The notes beneath the pieces were generated by a model. It was not told where the DNA came from and searched no databases. It saw nothing but the letters and a program-made list of their open reading frames with translations. DNA of 64,000 bases from Sanguinoderma infundibulare (taxonomy: Eukaryota > Basidiomycota > Agaricomycetes > Polyporales > Polyporaceae), in contig JAVLRN010000008.1 in assembly GCA_032821775.1 (NCBI GenBank), forward strand, positions 1,488,001 to 1,552,000. The letters are read 5' to 3'. Shown piece by piece: positions 55,898 to 64,000 of the stretch (position 1 is its first letter; each line of letters starts with the position of its first letter). The position numbers and the translations under genes are program-made.

Positions 55898-58800
55898 GGC
55901 TTCCCGCCGAAGCGTCAGCCGCCTGGGTGACGTGCTCGCCCGAATTGGATCTGGTAGGTGGTTGACCGATCCAGAGTACACGCATGCCGCGTCGCCGTCC
56001 ACGATCCTTGCCCAGCAGCCGGATGGCATTTTGCAGGCTGACGTGACCATTCGAGAGCCGACTCCGTTGTTTCTGGCAATTCGCCTGCCGCATCGAGTGG
56101 TTTCGAACCACCGGTCGATCCATGGATGATCACTGTGACGTTGCCAATCAGCTACAGACATCACAGAAGTCGAGGTCAGAAGGCTTAAGTTGCTTATGTC
56201 TCGTCAGCACATGACTCTTCGCAGAGTTCAGCTGCCATAAGGCTCCTTTTGCGAAACGTAGTGTAAGCTGGAGAGATGGTCGTAATGTATGCAACACATC
56301 CGGTTCGTCCTAAGGTCTTTACGGCAGGCGTGGCGCACCGGAAATGTGACATTGATTCCCTTCTTGTCGGGCCCTCTTCGCGTACGGCCCGGGATCAGCT
56401 GTGCTGCATTGGTTCGACATCGCTTATCCTGTGCGATATATGAATGGTGACCATCGAGAAGGCTCGGAAAGGTTGAAGCGGCTTAACCATTCTCGTTTGC
56501 CGGGACCTCTTTGGGAACGCCTGTGAAAGTGTGCCGCGCCTCGTGCGAAACCCTTTCTGCCAGGCTCCACCCTCGCTCTGCATCGCGCCATGAGCCTGAC
56601 AGGACGTCCGGCACACCTAGCGACGTTGGCTGGCCTAGACTGTACAACCGTGCCCATTTCGGCGTGCCTGTACCCTCATTGTACCCGCGCTGCGCGCGCG
56701 TACGCAGACGAACTGGTCGCAAGCCTGCCGTGCCAGGACGCGGGCGGGAGACTTGGTCAGAGCGGCGATCTGACCCAGAGGCAATCACACCACTCACCTC
56801 CGAGAACGTCCGCGTTCTGTGACGAGAAAAGCCCCGCCGCTTGCAGCGATGAAGGCCTGGCATCTGCGGGCGTTCATGATGCTCTCGATGGTCACCGCGA
56901 TCGTGGCGTTCAGGAGCGACTCGATGCAGAGCCTTCGAAGACAAGGTCGACCGCCTCAGTGTCCGACGGTGGTGTCCCCGCGACCCTCTCCCTGTGTCCA
57001 TGTCGGGGTTGCGAGCGTTGTGGAGGGCACGGTCCCGAACGCGGCGTTGGCTGGGCCAGTACACTGATTGGGGTGGACAAGACCGGTTAATGGGATATGT
57101 ATTCCGTGGATCGAGCGATATTGTGCGGGCCTGTCAAATTACGATAGAAGACCACGTACCGATGAGAAGACGAAGAAGTTGCGAACCAGCTGTGCCAACG
57201 CCCCCGATCTGTCTCGGAGATCTGAGATACGGATTCTGACGGCCACACCGCACACCAACGCCAATATTGAGCCTACCGATTACCAACCGTCGGGATATCC
57301 AACGCACAACGACTGACGATTGAGGTTGCTTCGTCGATGCTATCTGCACGCGACACGTAGGAAAACACAGTGCCGCAGGGTACCGGATCCCAGCATCGTG
57401 GAATTAACGAACACCGGCCGGTCGGCATTGCAGGCACCACGACGCCGTTCCTCGTTTATCTCCTCCGGGCACCATCGGCCGCTGAACCTGCGAACTTTCG
57501 CCGTTGTCGAAGGAGACAGGCACTTTGGCCAGGATACATCATTGCTGTGTTCATGCATCTGTAGCGTGCGTGTGTATGGAATTAAGTTAGCAGTGGAGCG
57601 AAAGGTCTCTCACAATCGCGAAGCGAACGAAGACATACTGCCTTAACAAGCGAACGTTCTTGTCTACTGCAGGCAGACCCTGTCCCCGAGCCGACTTGGA
57701 GCATGCCGAACTGAGCAAGGCGTTCGTGCCGCTAGGGCACCAAATGGTTGAGCGCAAAGGGCAACACGCATGCGGGCGGGACGGACGTACCTAACCTCGC
57801 ATGTCACCCGGCGTTGCTGTCCGGCCATCGCGGCTACCAGCCAGTCTTGAGCGAGGAGCACGTATGCCCGCGATCATCCATCGCATTGCCTGATATCGGA
57901 CGGCGAACGCGGAGCGCACTTGAGAATGTCAAGCGTTTGTCCGATTGAATGGTGGGCCCGCACGCACCCCTGAGTCACGTCGCAACAGCAGCCGCCGTGC
58001 GAGGTAGCATGTGCAGGCGGGTCGTCTTTTCAATTCTGTGATGCAAACGAGCACAGGGTTGAGCAGCGAAGCCTTGCTGTGGGAGGAAGTCGAGAGCACG
58101 TGTGTAGAAGACTCGGATAGAGCTGGGGTCTAGTGGGGAGGCTGGAGCCGGAGTATGGCGAATGGCGCCAGGCAGTGAGGGCAGAGTCCTATACAATGGG
58201 CGGAACTGCGCTTACCTTGAGTGCAAATGGTCTATGGCTCGATGAACGAAGCGAACACTTTGATGGATGTCTAATGAAGGTCGACGACAACGCGTGCGCG
58301 ACCGAATCCGGCCAACCGACGTGACTTCAAGTCCCTCATGGCTGCGTTCGCATCCGGCAAGAGTCTACGCAACACTACCTCATGACGGACGAATCATGCT
58401 GGAGGCCCCCGGTGTGGTGCGTACTTAAAAGCATCTGTGTACGACGAACTCCGCGCAATGCGAGGGTGACCGAACACATCACGACCAAAAGACCGTGATC
58501 AGCATACAAAGACGTGTTCATGACCGTCCATTTCCGAGTCCTGGATAGTCGTCAATGTACGCAACTGGCAGGTGCTGCACAATTCCGCTTCGTACGGAGC
58601 GGGACCGTGCAGCACTTCACTGTGGCTCGGGAAGCGAGTACGCGTCCCCGGCGATGGCTCCGCATGAGAAATGAAGAATAAGAAAAAGAGGGAGTCGGCC
58701 CGCATAGATCGAGTTTCTATGACATGAATGACTATCGACATTCCCCGCATCATTTTGCGGGGATTCTTCGGTATTCGCATATATCCGGGTCTGCAGGCTG

Positions 58801-60302
58801 GTGTTGGATAAACGTCCTCGACGCCAACAGGGGGCCCTCATCATTGCGTAGAAAATACGTGTATATCGAGCATATAAGTGTAAACGTACCCTAATCCGCG
58901 CATATGGGGAGATTCTGGCAAGAGCGACGGGATATTCGGACGCGTGCTTGACGACATGGCCGAATTGAACTCGAGTTCCATGTGGCCACATGTACCGGAT
59001 CTGCACGAGGGAGAAGAACGCCACGGTCAACTGACGACATTCGCAGAGGGTTTTGACGACAAGCTGACCGAAGAAGAGATCAAGGGCATAGAGGAACCAT
59101 ACCGCCCTATGGAGATCCTAGGGCACTAGGCGATGTTCCGAGAACAGCACTGTATGCAGGCAATCTGCGCGGTCCAACTAAGTGCACATGGGGAGAACGT
59201 TGACGATATTGTACCGTCATGTCGGACGCGACCGAATATATCAGCATACGCGGCGTCGTTGTACACAGGGAAGCCTACCCAATTTGATCAACCCGAAGTG
59301 AGCCAACCGCTCAGCCGCCCCCCCTTTTTTTCCCTTCTCCTCCACCTGAACGATGTTGTCCTTTGGGAAACGCTTGAACAGTCAGGCGCCCTCCTTAATC
59401 ATCTCCACAATCTCGTCGAACCCTCGTAGTTCTTCGTGGTAGATGCGCCCGTCGCGAACACCTGTGCAAAGACCTTTGCGGCTTTCTTCAGATCGACGTG
59501 TGTGCACAACGTCGAATGGATGATTCTATGTGAGGTGCATGAAGGACAGAGACGCACCGAACACTTAGAGCTCATGTAGAGCGGTTACGTGCGTGCGCTT
59601 GGTCCACTTGATTGTTGCATGCAAAGTCAACCGACATGCTATACGAAGGAACGGTTGGACTCGTACTGCCTGCCGCGTGTTCAATCACAGTGCCAATAGC
59701 CGTAAGCGGAAGACGAACATATCAGCTTTTTCTTCAGCGCAGGGTGTGCTTTCGCGCCGCCCTCTTGGCCGTATCTTTCTTCACCAGCTTCTCCTGCGCT
59801 CAGTGTCCCGATCTTCGCTGCGTTCGACGTCAACATCAGCGAGACAACATGACCATGCGCGATCCGACCACGTCTATTAAAAATGGGGTCTACACGCAGA
59901 GAGTGACCTTGTACGCCGAGCTCAGTCAACATATATTGACGGTCAAGAACAAGCATGAGTACGCACCTTATGGAACAAACTCCTCAACAGTATACGTCTC
60001 ATTCCACTCGACGCCCAGGCCGGAGTTTTCAAAAGACTCTTTCCATAGACGTAGTACGTTACGTTGGAGCAAGACGAGGAGGATGACGGCGGATAGCGAA
60101 CAAGAGTGGGCTCGATGACGACGACGACGACGAGAAGCCTCAGGAAGCCCAAGACGCTGACCCGCGCTTAAGCGCTGACCAGCCAGGTCACGTGTCTGCG
60201 CCTTCTGTATCCGGATATGGCGTTCTGGCAAATATGAACAAATAGGCTGCGGGCAGTGTGGCGCGGCAGCGCGCTTCAAGCCAGTCTGTCACCCCTCAAC
60301 GA
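55898..60302. other. Long stretch without a resolved gene
   Basis: The first 260 bp are the duplicated promoter. Open frames on both strands at 56483-57090 and 57664-57861 show no recognised domain. 58944-59129 carries a possible reductase fragment (listed separately). Around 59390-59480 the minus strand reads GRIYHEELRGFDEIVEMIKE, which looks like real coding sequence, but I could not place it in a family or an exon chain. Confidence 0.3.
58944..59129 (+). pseudogene. Possible C-terminal fragment of an aldo/keto reductase
   Basis: The frame ends KLTEEEIKGIEEPYRPMEIL followed by GH and a stop. This resembles the last helix and tail of NADP-dependent aldo/keto reductases (LTxEEIxxIEEPYxPxxxxGH). 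Nothing upstream shows the barrel or the catalytic Tyr, so at most it is a remnant or a last exon. The resemblance is from memory and is weak. Confidence 0.25.
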
Positions 60303-61330
60303 TGACTAGTTTTTTTTGACCCGTGGCTTTGCCACGAAGCTTCGCCTTCGGCTCAGCACTTCAACTGTAATGCTTTGCCTTCGGCTCAGTGCTTTAACTA
60401 TTGGGATTTTGAGCTTCACCTTCAGCTCAGTATTAAATACTATCTGTAATGCCAGCTTACACTTACATTTTAACCCATGATTTTCCGCAATGCTTCGCCT
60501 TCAGCTCAGCAATCATTAATCATGCCCGTGAAGTTCCAAGGACTAATTTGCCCATGGGATTGTATAACTTGAATTGCCAGTACTTTTACTGTAATCCTGT
60601 GTGATTCTCTCACCCATGTGCCCATGGCCCATCAAACAGCTCCCCAGCATGGGCAATGCCATAGCCTATAATACTTATCATGGTTATACACTATCAGTGA
60701 TTTTCAAAACTGCTGCAATACCTCTGAGAGCCTACCTCCATTAACTGCCACCCTTCCCCTTCCACCAAAATGCATACCCGTGAAAGGCATTTGAAAGTGC
60801 TACTCAAAGCTTCAAGCTGGGTCCTCCTAATTTGGTTTTTAATGCTAAGTGCCAGGGTGCAAAATTCAAATTCAGGCTGGCAGGGCTACAGGGGTGCCCG
60901 GGGCACTTTAAATTTACAGGGTACTCACCGAAATAGTAGCTTAACAATATCCAATGTATTTTACATTTGGAATGGGAGCCTCCCGTGCTGTGTGTAAAAG
61001 CCGCAGGTCTCGCCGTAGGAGCCTTTGGGGCTTGGCGCCCAGTCAGGCGCTTCACGACCACTAATGGGCGGGTTAGGCGGGGCACATGGCAGCCACGCGG
61101 CACCATGTGGACGCCACCTGCGCTCCATGTGCTCTCCACCTGCTTTCCACGCGACATAGACGCCCTGCTCTCCCATTCTTTTATGATTTCTCTTAACATC
61201 CTGGATCCATCATGTGGTAGAGCTGCATTAACTAGGTGGTGACAGTTGTGCAACCAGGAGTCGCCCCTTATCACAAACTTAGTCTTACTCATGCGTCTTT
61301 ATTAGTATCCAATGCTCAGGCTGCTACAAG
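60303..61330. repeat. AT-richer repeat island, possible mobile-element remnant
   Basis: Composition changes sharply at a T-run near 60309. Four diverged copies of GCTTCGCCTTCGGCTCAGC occur at about 60340, 60373, 60413 and 60489, and a small palindrome GTGGCTTTGCCAC lies near 60324. The region has no convincing coding frame, although 60804-61292 (minus) is open. It ends near 61330. No terminal repeats or transposase motifs were found, so its class is unknown. Confidence 0.45.
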
Positions 61331-61630
61331 TTACTCCAGAGGCCAGTGTGGTGAGCAAGCCATGGAGCATGTTCCGCCCGGCGCTCTATAGCCTACCGAC
61401 TGGATATCCGAGCAACCTGTTTGAAACTGGACCGAACGAAAGGGTGTAATACCCACCCTATCTCCAATGCCGACCGCGGGACGGGACGTACCGTCATCGG
61501 TTCGTCGTCGAACCACCACACCCCCAGCGGATGTCAGCGTTCGGTCCGTTAGTTACGAACTCGCTGCGATTCTTCCAAGTCCGCGATTTCGGCCTAGCTC
61601 GAATTGATGCCGAGCGGGGGTCTGCAAAGG
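61331..61630. other. Intergenic between the repeat island and the SQ-repeat gene
   Basis: No coding feature was seen. It leads into the TATA box at 61631. Confidence 0.3.
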
Positions 61631-61638
61631 TATAAATA
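61631..61638 (+). promoter_or_regulatory. TATA box of the gene at 61751
   Basis: TATAAATA, 120 bp before the start codon, followed by a C-rich leader with CACA-type repeats. Confidence 0.7.
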
Positions 61639-61750
61639 CCCCCGCTTTTCCGGCCTCGTCCCTACGCACATTCACACATCACATCGCGCTAGCAACAAAC
61701 ACCAGCATCTACGCAACATCCCAAACACCACACACGCTCACATCGTCAAC

Positions 61751-62682
61751 ATGATCTCCAGCACGTCCACTGCTCTCGCCACACTCGTCTTCGTCACCTA
61801 CGTTACGGCTCAGGTCGCTGATGGTGAGTGCCAACGTTTTCGTCGACTCATGTTGCTTTGAGGCTTACATCCATCTTTTAAGGCACTTACTCTGCTACCT
61901 CCTCTGCGCCCTCTGCGGGTACAACTTCCACGGCCTCCTCTGTTCCCCAGGTGCCCAACGCCAGCGCCCCTGGACCGAGCGGCGGGGTAACCCCGTCCTC
62001 ATCCGGTGAACCGACAGTGTTCCTCCTCAGTCCCGCAGCCAGTATTCTCCACGCCCCACCCATATCCCCTGCAGATACGGCACACTCCCCGCCACGTCGT
62101 CGCGACCTGCACCCGCACGGCATCGTAAAGCGGCAGTCCCAATCCCAATCTCAGTCGCAATCGCAGTCGCAGTCTCAACCTCAGTCTCAGTCTCAGTCTC
62201 CGACTCAGTTCCAGTCCCACTCTGTCTCTGGATCGGATGTCGTCTCCGCCGCCGCGGCCGTCACTCCCGCTGCAAATGTCTCTAGCTCCGCAGCGGCGAA
62301 CCAGTCGACAGGGACGAACACGACGGCCTCCACGCCGACCGGCCCTCCTCTGCTCCCATCGCCTCCACTCTCGTTCGTCCCATCTGCCGGCGCGACGACA
62401 GCTGTGGGTGGTACGACGATCACCCCGGTCTCGAGCGTCGGCACTGTCCTCTCGGCACCGACGTCTACCACCAGCGGTGCCGGTGCTCCGCTTTTGAACA
62501 CCCCTGTAGTCGCCGCTGCCGCCGTCAGCTCAAGTAGCCAGACGGGTTTCGCCAAGTTCTCCCCCTCCTCTTCTTTCTCTTCATTCTCTTCATTCTCATC
62601 TTCCTCTTCCTTCTCAAAACCATCCCGATTCTCTTCCTCCTCTGCATTCTCCACGCCGTCCCCCTCCTCCGCCTTCCATTGA
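61751..62682 (+). CDS. Secreted Ser-rich protein with a Kex2-type site and an SQ-repeat (290 aa)
   Basis: Exon 1 (61751-61823, phase 1) encodes a signal peptide, MISSTSTALATLVFVTYVTA. Exon 2 (61883-62682) encodes the rest. A propeptide-like region ends in HGIVKRQSQ, a dibasic site followed by Gln, after which come about fourteen SQ dipeptides (interrupted by PQ and PT). The remaining part is A, S, T and V-rich with several N-glycosylation sequons (NVSS, NQST, NTTA) and ends in a Ser/Phe-rich block (SSSFSSFSSFSSSSSFSK) with no GPI-like tail. The signal-exon phase is the same as in the other secreted genes of the window. A clear TATA box lies 120 bp upstream. Probably extracellular; function unknown. 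Confidence 0.75.
62131..62225 (+). repeat. Hexanucleotide repeat encoding Ser-Gln dipeptides
   Basis: Imperfect CARTCN units (CAATCC, CAGTCG, CAGTCT) in frame, giving SQSQSQ runs. The unit length equals two codons, so expansion and contraction keep the frame. Confidence 0.8.
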
Positions 62683-63181
62683 CGTCGGGATTCCCAGCGT
62701 TCCCGCCGTCTCAATGAAGGGGTTTCTTAAGTCCATCGGATCGAAGTCGAGCTCGTCTTTCTGATTTGTTGTTACGATCATGTACATATCCCGATCCAAA
62801 CATCGCACAATTTACGGTTTTGAACCGCTGAACAAGACACCTTTAACGAGCGTGGGTTGTGCCTTGCAAACATATTCGCGCACGTAACGAAAACTCTGTA
62901 CCTCCGGAAAATCATGAGTTCGGTAGTAGTAACTGCTTTGGCTCGGGCCGCGACGCACAGGACGCTAGACTGGGCCGTCGTACCTGTAGTCTTGCAAATA
63001 CTCGACTACATGCGATCGCGGGAGAAAAGCAACGTGGATTTGTCATGTAAAGGTCTTCGCAAAAAACCGTAAGTACAAAAGATATTCATACAGTAGCCTC
63101 CCTGATGTTCTGGCTGCGGGCGAAAGAGAATGCGCAATTCCGCTGCAAACGGCCCAGGTTACCCTCCGGGCTGCCTACAGT
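62683..63181. other. Intergenic
   Basis: A plus-strand frame from 62914 (MSSVVVTALARAATHRTLDW) is open for about 50 codons but shows no family. Otherwise it is the 3' flanks of two convergent genes. Confidence 0.3.
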
Positions 63182-64000
63182 TCATCGCTTATCCGAGACC
63201 CTGGACGTCCAGAAAGAATTTGAAGTGGTCCGATGTGCGGGGGTAAACCAAACGGTGCTCGGGACACCAATCCCGGAAGTAACGACGCCCAGATCGTTGC
63301 TGTATCGTTCCGGAAACAGGATCGCCTCGCGCATGCGCAAGAAGAGGCGCGAGCCAAGGAGAGACGGCAGTGCGCCGGACCACCTGGACACGCGCAACCA
63401 TGTATATCAGCGAGTACGCTTGGCACCAAGGCACGCATGAGAAGAGGGACGCACGGCACGACGACGTTGATGTACCGGCTGTAATGCGACCAGATCGCAG
63501 TGTTGATCATAAGCTCGATGAAAACCCTGAGCGCCGTCAAGAGGTTCACACGTCAGACCACAGACGTCCACACTGCTGCCCGGTGGCAACCCACCCAACA
63601 AAGTATATCAGACTGAGGCACGACGTCAGCACCCTCCGACTCCGGGAACACCGACCAGACGCACCTGTCCTGCGCGAACACTTTGATCAGCTTCCCCGAA
63701 TTCATGGTCAGATCGATTTCGTCCACAAGCGCAGTCATCCGCCCGTGCTTCAAACGCCTGGCCCAGTCATCGCCCCACGCCTTCCACACGACCATGAGGC
63801 ACAGTATGGGCTCATATACTAGTGCGGGCAGCCAGAAAAATGCAGAGATGGAGAAGATGCCGGAGTAGTAGCATCCGGTGTCGGTCGAGACGACGGGTAG
63901 CGCTTCCGACCTAGATATCAGCACGGATTTCGCCTCCCGCGTTCGCGTAAGATCAATACATACCCTTAATATCAGCGAGAGTGAGCCCTATGAATAGGGC
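63182..64000 (-). CDS. 3' part of a seven-helix membrane protein (DUF6533-like), cut by window edge
   Basis: Exons 63910-63665, 63526-63476 and 63383-63182 are phase-consistent. The sequence GCYYSGIFSISAFFWLPALV, the following YEPILCLMVVWKAW, then VFIELMINTAIWSHYSR and ALPSLLGSRLFLRMREA follow the order of the last helices in the Agaricomycete DUF6533-type family (G-C-Y motif, FxWxPAL, LLGSR..L..RE). A hydrophilic tail ends at a stop at 63182. An exon end with a GTATGT donor lies at 63964, but its phase does not join directly to 63910, so one exon or a different junction is missing. The N-terminal helices are beyond the window. Presumed receptor-like; role unknown. Confidence 0.6.

Overview
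The window looks like nuclear DNA of a filamentous basidiomycete, most likely a wood-decay Agaricomycete (Polyporales-like). The evidence is GC-rich coding sequence, many introns of about 50-75 nt with GTRNGT donors, and families typical of that class: Mug135-like proteins, HNH_2 nucleases, F-box/LRR-type receptors, lineage-specific seven-helix membrane proteins, and serine/threonine-rich secreted proteins. All family names rest on recognition of sequence patterns; no database search was possible. Exon limits were read by hand from splice sites and phase.

Layout. 1-5.4 kb: two copies of a duplicated block, each with a minus-strand zinc-ribbon protein gene; copy 1 is frameshifted and copy 2 ends in dibasic-flanked tryptophan-rich repeats. 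6.1-8.3 kb: a small gene and two convergent Mug135-like paralogues. 8.5-12.1 kb: PCNA with an unusual charged insertion, a cluster of four ACGCGT boxes, and a divergent disordered-protein gene. 16.9-20.4 kb: a 13-exon atypical G-protein alpha subunit. 22.7-27.8 kb: three members of an unrecognised family in different states of decay, with an HNH nuclease gene and an alkyltransferase-like (Atl1-type) DNA repair gene between them. 28.2-45.5 kb: a cluster of secreted Ser/Thr-rich proteins, several with GPI-type tails, one pseudogene whose promoter contains a piece of the PCNA gene, and the first F-box gene. 45.9-50.7 kb: a degenerate nucleolar-GTPase copy, a seven-helix membrane protein and the second F-box gene. 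51-56 kb: two more secreted proteins with Kex2-type KR or QR|Q junctions. 60.3-61.3 kb: an AT-richer repeat island. 61.7-62.7 kb: a secreted SQ-repeat protein. 63.2-64 kb: the 3' part of another membrane protein gene.

The main theme is local duplication followed by divergence or decay. Almost every accessory gene has a second or third copy inside the window, often broken. Housekeeping genes (PCNA, Atl1-like, G-alpha) are scattered between them. The most unusual signals are the PCNA insertion and its transposed copy, the KR-flanked repeat tail of the zinc-ribbon protein, the G-alpha without its catalytic glutamine, and the cluster of secreted proteins sharing a phase-1 signal-peptide exon.
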